From NCBI GenBank assembly GCA_028641055.1, contig CM054059.1, forward strand, positions 433,012,332-433,076,331: a DNA stretch of 64,000 nt. Direction: 5' to 3'. The translations under genes were made by a program, and so were the position numbers. The stretch comes from Alopecurus myosuroides (lineage: Eukaryota; Streptophyta; Magnoliopsida; Poales; Poaceae). The notes under the pieces were generated by a model. It was given only the letters and a program-made list of their open reading frames with translations. It searched no databases and was not told where the DNA came from. Shown one piece after another: positions 23,911-36,290 of this stretch. Numbering within the stretch: position 1 is the stretch's first letter; every line of letters starts with the position of its first letter.

Positions 23911-26900
23911 CACCCAGGTGGTTCATTGAAGTTGTTACTTAGAATTTTTCCACAACATAAAGTAAAACAATTTTTTTTTCTAGCAAGGCTAAACATCAAC
24001 TAAGTACCAAGGCTTCAAAATAACAAAGTATAAGGATGTCTACACACTACTAGGATATAGCATAGCATAATAATAACTTAGTAAAATTTCCTATCATGCA
24101 TACTACTTAAAACTCTAATGATGCATATAGAAAAAAATGGGTAGTGAATGGTGTGTTACTTGCCTTGTTGAAGTTGGTGAAGAAATCACACTCTCTTCAC
24201 AAAAGATCGTTGCTCTCCGTACAATCTATTCATTGAAAACACAATAACAAAATAAACAAACATGCTATCAAGCAACATACAAGTGAAGAAGTCATACAGG
24301 GCAACAATCATGGAAAAAGGGGTTAAACAAGTTGGTTAGGACAAGGAAAGGTTTTATTTTGAAAATATTTATTCTATAATGGTTCAATACATTCTAAGGA
24401 GTTTCGAAGGTTTTACTTGGGATGGACTAGGTTGAGTTTTGTAGAAAACTAACTTTATTTTAACCATACTTGTCAAGGAAGTTCCAAGAGTTCACCAAAG
24501 GTGTCTAGGTTGAGTTTGTAGTGATCAAACTTTATTGGAAACATATTTATCTAAAAAGTTCCAAGAGTTCACCAAGGTGATCTCACTATTTCAACTAAAG
24601 TATCACATCATAAAGTGTAACACTTAGTTTATTTCTTCAAAACATTTGAGTACTCTAAGTTAGTCTTTCCATTTTGGTTTAGGGTAGGTCTAGGTTCAAC
24701 TAACTTCTTAACAATAGAGAAAACAAGATAAAGTCTTGGGAATTTCCATTTGGGTCAATGGTTGGGCAAAAACAACTTGTTATTCGTCAACTTGTGTGGA
24801 TGGCTCCAAGTCTTCACATGCTTGTCTTCTTGAAGTTCATCTTCATGCTTCTATTGTAGTTTCCTCCTTGTTGTGAAGCTTCTCTTGTACTTGATAAATC
24901 TTGATGATATTCACTTCACTACTTGGTTTAGGTATGGGATGGGCACAAATACCACTAAGTCGATTTGAAAGAAAATTAAAAAGAAGGATAGAAAGAGAGA
25001 GGGAGATGTTTTCTTCTGAATTTCTTCACACTTGTACTTCCTTGAGTTTCTTCTAGGTGTGGATTCCAAGTCTTTTCTTCAAAACTTCTTCATTAATCTT
25101 CCTTTTATCCCTTCATGTTGCCTCCAAGTTGAGAATGAAGTGCCTTCTATTGCTTGATTCTTGTTTTCCACTTGCTAACTTGATAAATTCTTGAAGCAAG
25201 AATAAAGGAGTGGAGAAGTAGATAGAAACTAGGGTACTAGTGTTTGAGGTTCACTACTTGGTCTTATATGTGATTGACACATTCTAAGGACTTGGTCTTG
25301 GCTCCAAATAGTCATAACATCAAAGAATAGATGATGGTAACAATTTCTAAGACATGGTGAAAATGGATGTATCACTATGTTGGGTTTTTGGTCAAAAACA
25401 CATGGCCATGGTCCAACTGTGTCCAAAATGGTTAGGCACTAATTTCTCTGGTTCAAGGTTACCCAATGGAGCAATTTTGGTTAAGGACCCATATTGAAAT
25501 TATTTATAGAATTAAATCTATGTAAAAAAATACTCAATTATACCACTTAATTCTAAATTCCATTTAAACTTGTTCAAAAACTATTTTGGAATAGAGGGTA
25601 TGAAAGTACACATCTTGAGGTTTCCAATATATTTTATTTGCAATTTTTTGGATTTGTAGAATTTGTATTATGCCAAAATTCATCAAACAAGCATATTTAA
25701 ATTTGAACCAATTTTAGTTTGTCAAATTTGAATTTTTACAGTGCCAAAAGTTTCTAAATGTCAAGGGCTTTTCAAAAAGTACAAGTTTGCTAAATTTGGC
25801 CTTATGGTTAAAAGGTTATGAAGATTCTAGTTTCCTGGGGCCTTTCTGCAAAAGCTACATTTAAATTCTATTCCGGAAAAATACTAGCAATCCGAGGGGC
25901 ATCGAATTGGTCAAGACCTATTCGCGTGGATCGTGGCTCAAAACCGTCAGATCTAAGTGGAGATCAACGCTCAGGATCCACCGTACCTCTTCGTTAAAAC
26001 AATCTAATCTCGGCCTTCTACTACAGATCCGATGGCTGAGATAGAAGAGGGAGCTCACCTCGCCGGCACAGGTGACCAGAAATGTCGAAGACAGTGGCCG
26101 GCGGCGCAGAAGTCGATGGCGATAGGGTTGGGAGGTCCTGGCGGCTCGAGAAAGGCACGGGAAGACGCGGCGCACCAAGACGAACTTGATGGTTACGATG
26201 GCGGGGACTCTCTGGTGCGTTGGTTCGACCACGCGATGCAGACGAAGTGGCGGCGAGATCCGACGACTTCGTTGTGCTCGGCACCACCGTTCTGCTGTGA
26301 AAAGAAAACCGAGAAAAGGTCAAGAGGGTGCGCACGGGAGAGGGAAACCAAGGGGGGCAAAATAGGGCGACGGAGACCTTATTTTTCGCCTGGAAAGAAT
26401 GAGGAGGCGGCGGCTAGTGTTTGCACTCCGGCAAGCAATTGTGACCGGCTCTGGACTCGACTGAGGGATCCAGAATAGGGGAAATGGAGAGGCTTGCTAA
26501 GGAATTAAGTAGGGGGCGAGGGGACAGGGATTAATGACTTTAATCGCAAGAAATCACTCGCGAAAATCATGGCCGAAACGCCGACGGGGATTAATGGCTT
26601 CCTTCTGTGGCTTGAAGATGATGACATCAGGTGTAACATCACTATGGGTGGCCCACTGGGCAGAGAGAGAGGGAATGAGCGGGGCAGGCCGCGGTTTGGC
26701 TCATTGGAACCGCGCGCGAGAGAGGTTGGACACGGGCTTCGGCCCAGGTGGCTGGTGCGCGAGCGAGAGATAGAAATGGGGACGAAGTTTTTGGGCTGTG
26801 TTGGTTTCCCTTTTTTTAGTTCGTATTCTTTTTATTTTTCCTTTTCTGTTTTCTTTAATAATTCATAACTACTTATTTATAAATCCAAATAAACTCAATT

Positions 26901-27633
26901 TGGTTTCTATGGTTTTGGAAAAATAAAACCTTTCAATTGAAAACATCTATGTGATGTTTCAACATATTTTTTATTTTTTGCATTTTGGAAATTGAAATAT
27001 TCCTTAATAGTGATTGAATGTAATTTTTAATTTAGAAAAATATAAAATATGAATATTACTCACATAAAATTTTAGTAGCATACTATAAGATAATTATTAT
27101 TTTTAAAGTCATATAAATCCTTTTTTATATCTTTATAATTTTTTAGAGACATATCATATTTGAAAACATGTTTTCTCTAGGTTCTTTTCTCATAATTAAT
27201 TTGGTGGAAAAACATCTTGTTATTTCATACTTTATATTGTAGTTGAATGGTGGTATAGTTAATTTTGGTTTGCAAATATTTCCAGTAACCAAATAGTTGG
27301 AAGATGAAAAATTATTATTAAGTAGAAGTTGAAAACAACCATTTGGAAAACATATTTCTTGTGAAACAATCTTATACTATTAGGGTTTGATAAGACATTA
27401 TGTGGTCACATAACAAAACTCAAATTCATAATAATTACTTATGGTGAAAACAATTCTTAGGGCTTTGAAAACAGAGGCAAATTTGGATTAATTATTGTAA
27501 AAAAATTAATATAACAATTAATATGACCTTTGTGTTGTGAGTTTTATTTGTTTTTGGTGGCTTGCTTTATGAGAAAACAAAAAGTTTTAAATTTTTGTGA
27601 TTTTTGAACTTTCCAAAAATCAGGGATGTTACA
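23911..27633 (-). repeat. Gypsy B 3' LTR, part 2
   Basis: The B LTR resumes with CACCCAGGTGGTTCATTG and runs to GGGATGTTACA at 27633. It is mostly AT-rich with a GC-rich block at about 25900-26780. ORFs there (26032-26478 plus, 25918-26335 minus) are changed or broken in the sister LTR at 32400-33340 and are not called as genes. Confidence 0.9.
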
Positions 27634-29421
27634 GACTACCACCCTTAAAAGAAATCTCGTCCCGAGATTTGGGAAGGCTAGAAAGAAAGATATGTCTCGG
27701 TGACTGGGTTCCAAAACAACTGGGTGGCTACGACCCTTAAAATAAATTTTTGTGGGTAGTCTAAAAACTCTTGTCCAACTGGTTGCTGGTTTTACTATAT
27801 CTTCAGCTGGAGTCACACTTCATTATCCATAGTATTCTTGCATGACAATTATCAACTCCTTGTTGGTATTGGGGTCTTACCTTTAGGATTTCCATGGGTT
27901 AATATTCTCTTCCAATGGGATGTGTCCATTCACATAGCTTGGAGTGTGGTTTTACTTAAGATGGTTTGAGTAGAACTTTCCCTCATGGTAGGGTCACAGA
28001 TCAACAAAAATCTGTTGAACTACCTTTGACACTGAGGTGTCACTCTTTGGGTCAATCAAAAGTCTTTGGGTTCCTCTCAACTTAGTCTTTTGATGTCCTT
28101 GGAAATCTTCCATCTTGCTGTTATCATCCTTTACGGCAAACACCATGCTATTTGTAAGGAAACTCTCATGGTAGGGAATATCTTCCATTGCTTGATACCT
28201 CCAAGGTTAGCTTGATCCTCACCGAAAATAATACGTTTTCAGCAACACTAACATAGGGTCATTATTGTATTCTACCATTCATTGGTTCAAGTTTCACATC
28301 GTCGTCTCTCTAATAGGTATGTCACTCAGGTTTAACATTCCTCATAGCAAGAGTGAATAATGTGAGTAGTCACCATGGGGGCCAATCCATGTTGCACTCA
28401 ATCATTACCTTGTAATTGGATTGATGAATCTTGTTTGATAACACTAGGTCACCTCACTTGTCTAACAGAACGTTTCCAATCTGTAAGACCAAATTGAGCA
28501 AACTATCATTTCTCAACTAGTGGGTTGCTCTGAATTGTTTTAGTTTTCTTCATCTCTTATCCTCCTGGTGTGGTAAGCTCCCATTCTTCATAACTCATGC
28601 AACTTTGAGTCCACTTGTCTATCTTCACTTGTTGATTGGCTTGATGCTCCTTATGAGGTAGTTGGCATTGATCATGGATGTGATTGTTCATTCACACAGA
28701 AGAAAGCAATTTGATACTAGCATTCCTCAAATGGGATGGCTTGTGTCTCAATAGGGTAAAGGTTGTATGATTCCAAATGGTTCTCACTATGGTTGGTGAA
28801 TGAGTATGGTGTTGGGTTTGGTCTAGTAGGGATGAGTAGAGATTTAGAAACATAGCTAAGGAAGGTTCTTATCCAAACATAGCAGATCAAGGAAACTCAT
28901 CTTACAAACAACACATAACAAACATACAGCAACACATTCATCACTCCAAACAACATAGTTTTAGGAAAACATCTAGTATTGTCATACCACACTCAAATGT
29001 ATGATCAATACAGTAATACGTTAACGTTGTTCTTAAGAAGTAACTATATTGGTGGTCTCATCTATATCTTCTTGAGTTTCTTCAAATTCCTCTCTCGGTG
29101 ACTTGAGATATTCTTGATTGTTGTGAAGTATTGCTATATCTCCAAGTTTCTTCAACTGTCTTGAGTGTAGGTCTTCATGTGGTGAATATACTTCTTGCAC
29201 TCCATTGTATGGTCATAAACATTCATGTCTTGATGTAATTAAAGAGGTAGGGCATCTAGAAAATTTTGATGGTGAATAATAGATGAGAGGGTATGAGAAA
29301 GATTAAGATGAGATGTTTTGTTTCTAGAGAGTTTGAACATAGTAACTTTCAATACTATGGTTTTTTTTTCCAAACTTAGGGTCTCGAATTCTACAGGCAA
29401 CACAATGCTCTGATACCACTT
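27634..29421 (-). other. Gypsy B internal region, non-coding
   Basis: This is a 1788 bp interior without gag or pol. On the minus strand it begins after the primer site and ends with the polypurine tract (complement of GACTACCACCCTTAAAAG at 27634). Its sequence is shared with the interior of element F (48992-50772), with fragment E (38757-39349), and in part with fragment D (from about 43300). Its length and order are conserved between B and F although the sequence has diverged. Confidence 0.8.
29402..29418 (-). promoter_or_regulatory. Primer binding site of gypsy B (Met tRNA)
   Basis: On the minus strand TGGTATCAGAGCATTGT lies three bases after the end of the 5' LTR (GCTACA), a perfect Met-tRNA type primer site. 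Confidence 0.9.
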
Positions 29422-32400
29422 TGTAGCGTTCCCATATTTAAATAATGTAAGGACACCCGTGTTATTGTGCTAGTCCCTGGATCAATTGCTAGCACCACAG
29501 TACACAATTAAATATCATGCAAATGCATCAAATTCTATTACATCGCATGATTCAGTCTTTACATAATAGAATTACAACTTGCATAGTCTTAGAAGACTAG
29601 CAGAAAACAAAAAAAAAACAACGGAAAACTTAGAACAACATTGAGCCCATCTTCTTCATGTGCCACATGGAAAACATGTTGGCGATAGTCTCGAGATCCT
29701 AAACAAAATCCTCACTCGTCTTCAGAAACATCTACAATATGGAATATGCAACCACAAGGGAGTCAATACAATTTAATGTATTGGCAAGTAACACTATGGT
29801 GGAAATAAATGGCAAGACTAATACTGCATGCATATTTTGCTTGGTGGAGTTTTTGGCTAAGTTTGCATAAAGAAATATTTTTCTCCTATCTCTTTTGTAA
29901 AAGAAAACTTTTCTTTCAAAGGGTGGCGTCATTGGACTGAAATACAAGCACCACAACTATTGTTCACTTGGTAAAAAAATTACTTATTGAAAATGGTGAT
30001 GTGATTATTCCGTCCATCCTCGTACAGCTGCTCATAGTTGTCCATAACGGGGGACACGAATAAGATCTTAGTTCGTTGACTCTGTAGAGTTTGTGCACAT
30101 TCACATTAAGTCTCAAATCAGCCCAAACATCCTGTACACTCTGAGTGCATTAAAGAAAGGAGAAGATTGAGACGAGATCTTTTAGAAGAAAGAATTCAAC
30201 CTAATGGCAAGACCCGTTCCACCTATAATTATGCTACATCTGCTTGTCAAGCCCAGGCTGAACCCTCGCAACTTAGTTAATCAAGATAGAGCCCATATGA
30301 CTAAAGGCTGCACTGGAAGCAATCTAAACTTGGGGAACATCATAATCACTTTGTTCATAGGTAGCATTCCTTCAAGTGAACTCTCCTCGGGAGACACTCA
30401 ACTATCAATAGCCCCGTATTACCAATCCACCCAGGTGGTTCATTGAAGTTGTTACTTAGAATTTTTCCACAACATAAAGTAAAAAAAAAATTCTAGCAAA
30501 GCTAAGCATCAACTAAGTACCAAGGTTTCAAAATAACAAAGTATAAGGATGTCTACACACTACTAGGATACATGATAGCATAATAATAACTTAGTAAAAT
30601 TTCCTATCATGCATACTACTGAAAACTCTAATGATGCATATAGAAAATAATGGGTAGTGAATGGTGTGTTACTTGCCTTGTTGAAGTTGGTGAAGAAATC
30701 ACACTCTCTTCACAAAAGATCGTTGCTCTCCGTACAATCTATTCATTGAAAACACAATAACAAAATAAACAAAATGCTATCAAGCCACATACAAGTGAAG
30801 AAGTCATACAGGGCAACAATCATGGCAAAAGTGGTTAAACAAGTTGGTTAGGACAAGGTCAAGGTTTTATTTTGAAAAGATTTATTCTCTAATGGTTCAA
30901 TACATTCTAAGGAGTTTCCAAGGTTTTACTTGGGATGGACTAGGTTGAGTTTTGTAGAAAACTAACTTTATTTTAACCATACTTGTCAAGGAATTTCCAA
31001 GAGTTCACCAAAGGTGACTAGGTTGAGTTTGTAGTGATCAAACTTTATTGGAAACATATTTATCTAAAAATTTCCAAGAGTTCACCAAGGTGATCTCACT
31101 ATTTCAAGTAAAGTATCACATCATAAAGTGTAACACTTAGTTGTTTTCTTCAAAACATTTGAGTACTCTAAGTTAGTCTTTCCATTTTGGTTTAGGGTAG
31201 GTCTAGGTTCAACTAACTTCTTAACAATAGAGAAAACAATATAAAGTCTTGTAAATTTCCATTCGGGTCAATGGTTGGGCAAAAACAACTTGTTATTTGT
31301 CAACTTGTGTGGATGGTTCCAAGTCTTCACATGCTTGTCTTCTTGAAGTTCATCTTCATGCTTCTATTGTAGTTTCCTCCTTGTTGTGAAGCTTCTCTTG
31401 TACTTGATAAATATTCATGATCTTCACATCACTACTTGGTTTAGGTATGGGATGGGCACAAATACCACTAAGTCAATTTGAAAGAAAATTAAGAAGAAGG
31501 ACAGAAAGAGAGAGGGAGATGTTTTCTTCTGAATTTCTTCACACTTGTACTTACTTGAGTTTCTTCTAGGTGTGTATTCCAAGTATTTTCTTAAAAACTT
31601 CTTCATTGATCTTCCTTGTAGCTCTTCATGTTTCCACCAAGTTGAGAATGAAGTGTCTTCTATTGCTTGATTCTTGTTTTCCACTTGCTAACTTGATAAA
31701 TTCATGAAGCAAGAATAGGGGAGTGGAGAAGTAGATAGAAGACTATGGTACTAGTGTTTGAGGTTCACTATTTGGTCTTATATGTGATTGCCACATTCTA
31801 AGGACTTGGTCTTGGTTCCAAATAGTCATAACATCAAAGAATAGATGATGGTTACAATTTCTAAGACATGGTGAAAATGGATGTATCACTATGTTGGGTT
31901 TTTGGTCAAAAACACATGGCCATGGTCCAACTTTGTCCAAAATGGTTAGACACTAATTTCTGTGGTTCAAGGTTACACAATAGAGAAATTTTGATTAAGG
32001 GCCCATATTGAAATTATTTATAGAATTAAATCTATGTCAAAAATACTCAATTATACCACTTAATTCTAAATTCCATTTAAATTTGTTAAAAAACTATTTT
32101 GGAACAGAGGGTATGAAAGTACACATCCTGAGGTTTCCAATATATTTTATTTGCAATTTTTTTGGATTTGTAGAATTTGTATTATGCCAAAATTCATCAA
32201 ACAATCATATTTAAATTTGAACCAATTTAAGTTTGTCAAATTTGAATTTTTACAGTGGAAAAAGTTTTTAAATGTCAAGGGCTTTTCAAAAAGTCCAAGT
32301 GTGCTAAATTTGGCATTATGGTTAAAAAGTTATGAAGATTCTATTTTCCAGGGGCCTTTCTGCAAAAGCTACATTTAAATTCTTTTCCGGAAAAATACTG

Positions 32401-34134
32401 GCAATCCGAGGGGCATCGAATGGTGGATTCTGATTGGTCAAGGCCTATTCACGTGGATCGTGGCTCAAAACAGTCAGATCGAAGTGAAGATCAACGCTCA
32501 GGATCCACCTTACCTCTTCGCTAAAACAATCTAATCTCGGCCTTCTACTACAGATCCGACGGCTGAGATAGAACAGGAAGTTCACCTCGCCGGCGCAGGT
32601 GATCGGAAATGTCGAATATGGTGGCCGGCGGTGCAGAAGTCGATGCCGATAGAGTTGAGAGGTCCTGGCGGCTCGGGAAAGGCACGGGAAGACGCGACGC
32701 ACCAAGACGAACTTGATGGTTACGGTGGTGGGGACTCCGGTGCGTTGGTTGGACCACGCGATGCAGACGAAGTGGCGGCATGCTCCGGCTACTTCGTTGT
32801 GCTCGGCACCACCGTTCTGCTGTGAAAAGAAAACCGAGAAAAGGTAAAGAGGGTGCGCACGAGAGAGGGAAACCAAGGGGGCCAAAATAGGGCGGCGGAT
32901 ACCTGCTGTTTCGCGGGGAAAGAATGAGGAGGCGGCGGCTATTGTTTGCACTCCGGCGAGCAATTGTGACCGGCTCGGGACTCGACTGAGGGATCCATAA
33001 GAGGGGAAATGGAGAGGCTAGCCAGGGAATTAAGTAGGGGGCGAGGGGACACCGATTAATGGATTTAATCGCAAGAAATCACTCGCAAAAATAATGGCCG
33101 AAACGCCGACAGTTTCATTCCGTGGCTTGAACATGATGACATCAGGTGTAACGTCACTGTGGGTGGCCCACTGGGCAGAGAGAGGGAATGAGCGGGGCAG
33201 GCCACGGTTGGGCTCATTGGTACCACGCGCGCGAGAGGTTGGACACGGGCTTCGGCCCAGGTGGCTGTTGCGGGAGCGAGAGATAGGAATGGGGAGGAAG
33301 TTTTTCGGCTGGGTTGGTTTCCCTTTTTTTTGTTCATTTTCTTTTTATTTTTCCTTTTCTGTTTTCTTTAATAATTCATAACTACTTATTTATAAATCCC
33401 AATAAGCTCAATTTGGTTTCTATGGTTTTGGAAAAATAAAAAATTTCAATTGAAAACATCTATGTGCTGTTTCAACATATTTTTATTTTTTACATTTTGG
33501 AAATTGAAATATTCCTTAATAGTGATTGAATGTAATTTTTAATTTAGAAAATTGTAAAATATGAATATTAGTCACATAAATTTTTAATAGCATACTATAA
33601 GATAATTATTATTTTTTAAAGTCATATAAATCCTTTTTTATATCTTTATAATTTTTTTGAGACATATCATATTTGAAAACATGTTTTCTCTAGGTTCTTT
33701 TCTCATAATTAATTTGGTGGAAAAACATCTTGTTATTTCATACTTTATATTGTAGTTGAATGGTGGTATAGTTAATTTTGGTTTGCAAATATTTCAAGTC
33801 ACCAAATAGTTGGAAGATGAAAAATTATTATTAAGTAAAAGTTGAAAACAACCATTTCGAAAACATATGTCTTGTGAAACAATCTTATACTATTAGGGTT
33901 TGATAAGACATTATGTGGTCACATAACAAAACTCAAATTCATAATAATTAATGATGGTGAAAACAATTCTTATGGATTTGAAAACAGAGGCAAATTTGGA
34001 TTAATTATTCTAAAAAAATTAATATGACCTTTGTGTTGTGAGTTTTATTTGTTTTTGGTGGCTTGCTTCATGAGAAAACAAAAAGTTGTAAATTTTTGTG
34101 ATTTTTGATCTTTCCAAAAATCAGCGATGTTACA
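29422..34134 (-). repeat. Gypsy B 5' LTR (4.7 kb)
   Basis: This uninterrupted LTR (TGTAGCGTTCCC to GATGTTACA) is the reference for locating the C insertion in the sister copy. The GC-rich block is at about 32400-33320. The ACTAT duplication follows at 34135-34139. Confidence 0.92.
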
Positions 34135-34139
34135 ACTAT

Positions 34140-34480
34140 AGGTGGTGGTGATCCGAGGAAAGGATGAAGATGAGGGTTTCGGTTGGAACTAAGGAACGTC
34201 GTATATTGTTAGTGAGATCAGAACTGAGTTACACTGTTTTGTACATATACGTAATGGGGATATTTTTCATAGCCTCGGACGGGGCTATGGAGAATATCCC
34301 CATTATGTATGTGCACGAAATGGTCCAACTTTGTTCGGATCTCACAAACACTTACGTATGTGATTTAGTTTATTTTCAACGAAGTTCAGAAACCCTTGTC
34401 TTCATGCTTCTCTGGATCACATCACGTATACTACATCATAACAAGCACAAGATATGAGAAGGGCCAATTTGATCCTTTGT
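34140..34480. repeat. Long hairpin repeat, copy 2 (CACTA interior)
   Basis: This continues the repeat unit begun at 11998 and split by gypsy B. GGTGGTGATCCGAGGAAAGGATG and CATCACGTATACTACATCATAACAAGCACAAGATATGAGA are the counterparts of copy 1. The centre is a near-perfect stem, AATGGGGATATT (34254) against AATATCCCCATT (34294), and the outer arms pair around it. Confidence 0.8.
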
Positions 34481-34570
34481 GTTTAACTTTCATGTCATAT
34501 TTCTCCATTTACTATTTATTGCAGACATGTTTAAAACTATTGTTTTTGGTTTTCTTTCTTGTCATTACAG

Positions 34571-34837
34571 ATGCCGAGGTGCTACGTGGTGTTTAGAGGC
34601 AGGGTTCCAGGAGTCTACGACCACTGGGAAGACTGCTTCGAGCAGGTGAACAAGTTCAGGGGCAATGCCTACAAATCCTACAATACTAGAGTGGCAGCGG
34701 AAGCTAGGTGGTTCATCCATCTCGAGGAACAGAAGAAGAAGAAGAAGAAGAACAAGTGGATAAAGACCCTCGCCGCCGCTGTTGTCGCTGTCGCGTCGCT
34801 CGCCATGCTTGCGGTGCTATGGTTCCTAGCTAGATGA
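34571..34837 (+). CDS. RNase H1-N-like protein with C-terminal membrane anchor
   Basis: This intact ORF of 88 residues starts at ATG 34571, immediately after a good splice acceptor (pyrimidine tract then CATTACAG), so an upstream non-coding exon is likely. Residues 3-50 (YVVFRGRVPGVYDHWEDCFEQ, then VNKFRGNAYKSYNTRVAAEA) match the small N-terminal domain of RNase H1 also found in caulimovirus protein VI. That domain is known to bind RNA/DNA hybrid or dsRNA. A lysine run (54-61) and a hydrophobic helix (about 63-86, AAAVVAVASLAMLAVLWFL) follow, so the product looks tail-anchored. No RNase H catalytic domain is present. It lies 600 bp from the CACTA end, between the hairpin repeat and the subterminal array. 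Small ORFs with this domain occur in grass CACTA elements; their role is not known. Confidence 0.78.
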   Translation: MPRCYVVFRGRVPGVYDHWEDCFEQVNKFRGNAYKSYNTRVAAEARWFIHLEEQKKKKKKNKWIKTLAAAVVAVASLAMLAVLWFLAR

Positions 34838-35135
34838 TCAGGTTATCGGCGACTAGATAGGTCACTTGTAACAATGATGAAGCATCGATCGATGTAATCG
34901 GTCTCGATTCTTAACTTTCTGATGTATCTATTTGTCTCAGATGAACACTTTGTAGTGATAATCAACTATTTGATGTAGCTATTCGAAATTCTAAGCAGTA
35001 TGACCGACTATGATATATTATTTCTTTGTCACATAACTGTTTTGATCAACTTTGTCTGATTATACTTTTCTGTATTTGAGCTGTATATACCTCTATAAAT
35101 AGGACACAACGTATTTAAAAAAGTACAGGATATTT
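34838..35135. other. 3' flank of the small CACTA ORF
   Basis: This AT-rich sequence holds no gene. It probably contains the 3' untranslated region of the 34571 ORF. Confidence 0.5.
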
Positions 35136-35420
35136 TAGCCGTGACGCACCTGGAGGAATAGGCGTGGCGCACCAGCCAACTTAGCCGTGGAGGCAGAATA
35201 TAGGCGTGGTGCACCGTTGAGTTTAGGCGTGACGCACCATGCTAAGTTAGGCGTGGAGCACCACACATAGCCACGACGCACCGTGGCGGTGCGTCACGGG
35301 TACAGGTAGGCATGGCGCACCTGGCTGGTGCGTCACGGCTAACTCAATAAGCGCGGCGTGATAGCCGTGGCGCGCCGTGGTGCGTCACGGATAAGCAAAA
35401 GAGGTGCGTCATGCATGAAC
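35136..35420. repeat. CACTA subterminal motif array
   Basis: About a dozen variants of GGCGTGGCGCACC, in both orientations (reverse form GGTGCGTCACGGC), are packed in about 285 bp next to the terminus. In CACTA elements such arrays bind the element's own transposition protein. Confidence 0.85.
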
Positions 35421-35435
35421 TTTTCCCTAATAGTG
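35421..35435 (-). repeat. CACTA terminal inverted repeat (right end)
   Basis: TTTTCCCTAATAGTG is the complement of CACTATTAGGGAAAA, the CACTA superfamily terminus. Confidence 0.85.
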
Positions 35436-35438
35436 AAT

Positions 35439-36290
35439 GCGTTGTCGAACCTTAAGTGTGTCACCCTACGGTTCGCGAATAACATAGACATGATCGAGAC
35501 TCGTCTCCGATCAATAATCAATAGCGGGATCTAAAGATCTCTGATGACTCCTATATATTCAACAATGACTCTCGTGATCGTGTGAACCATCAACGTCGTG
35601 ACTAATTCCCTTTGTCTCGCGATATTTTACTTGTCCGAGATTCGATCATTGGTATCAACCATACTTTGTTCAATCTTGTTACCGACAAGTACTCTTTTCT
35701 CGTTTCCATGATATGACATCCTTGTGACCTAGTCACGTGCTTGCAAGCGGTGTCGATGTGATATCACCGAGAGGGCCCAGAGTATATCTCTCTGTCATTT
35801 GGATGGACAAATCCCACTCTTGATCCATGATCCTCAACTAATACTTTCCGAATACCTAACGGCACCTTTATAGTCACCCTGTTACGGTGTGACGTTTAAT
35901 GACATCAAAGCAACCTTCCGGTACCAGTGATTGGCATGAGCTCAGGGTCTTAGGAATAAGTTAATTCGTATGTAAGATATAACAATATAAACTAAATGAC
36001 TTGATCGTATTGCTATCTTGATATTGGGTCTATGTTCATCACATCATTCTAGCAATGACATGAACCTTTTATTAACAACATCCAATGTTCATGATCTGGA
36101 AACCTTGATCATCTATTAATCGAGCTAGTTAAAAAGAGAGGATTTACTAGGAACCATTGTTTGTTTATTAAAAACACTTGTATCAACGTTTCTGGTTATT
36201 ACAATTCTAGCATGAGAAATAAAAAGTTATCATAATCAAAGAATAAGATAATAACCACTTTATTATTGCCTCTCGGGCATATTCCCTTCA
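35439..36290 (-). repeat. Angela-like copia LTR, truncated, minus strand
   Basis: On the minus strand the sequence starts TGAAGGGAATATGCCC and continues GAGGCAATAATAAAGTGG, the start of Angela-type LTRs. Later segments (GAGAGGGCCC..., CGAGACTCGTCTCC) also fit. The other end is cut by the CACTA element at 35438, so the CACTA inserted in this LTR and the remainder lies left of the window. Confidence 0.8.

Larger units (their letters stand above)
12033..34134 (-). mobile_element. Gypsy element B, large-LTR non-autonomous, minus strand
   Basis: The outer ends are TGTAGCATTCCC (12033) and GATGTTACA (34134), so the element reads TGTAACATC...GCTACA on the minus strand. LTRs are 4729 bp (left, after removing nested element C) and 4713 bp (right). 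The internal region is only 1788 bp (27634-29421) and codes for no intact gag or pol. The Met-tRNA primer site and polypurine tract are intact, and the TSD is perfect. The first 59 bp of the two LTRs differ at about 4 sites. It therefore moved although it lacks coding capacity, presumably using proteins from relatives such as fragment D. Confidence 0.88.
9768..35435 (+). mobile_element. CACTA (En/Spm) DNA transposon, 3' half, interrupted
   Basis: The right terminus is at 35435, where TTTTCCCTAATAGTG is the complement of a CACTATTAGGG-type terminal repeat, followed by a possible 3 bp duplication AAT (35436-35438). Subterminal repeats at 35136-35420 and a Ulp1-like gene of the kind carried by grass CACTA elements support the call. 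The left part is beyond gypsy A and outside the window. Removing gypsy B (12033-34134 plus one ACTAT) leaves about 3.6 kb of CACTA sequence here. It sits inside an Angela-like LTR that continues at 35439. Confidence 0.82.

Noticed and set aside
26032..26478. 148-codon plus-strand ORF
   Set aside because: It is in the B LTR GC block. The sister LTR near 32580-32825 has the frame broken.
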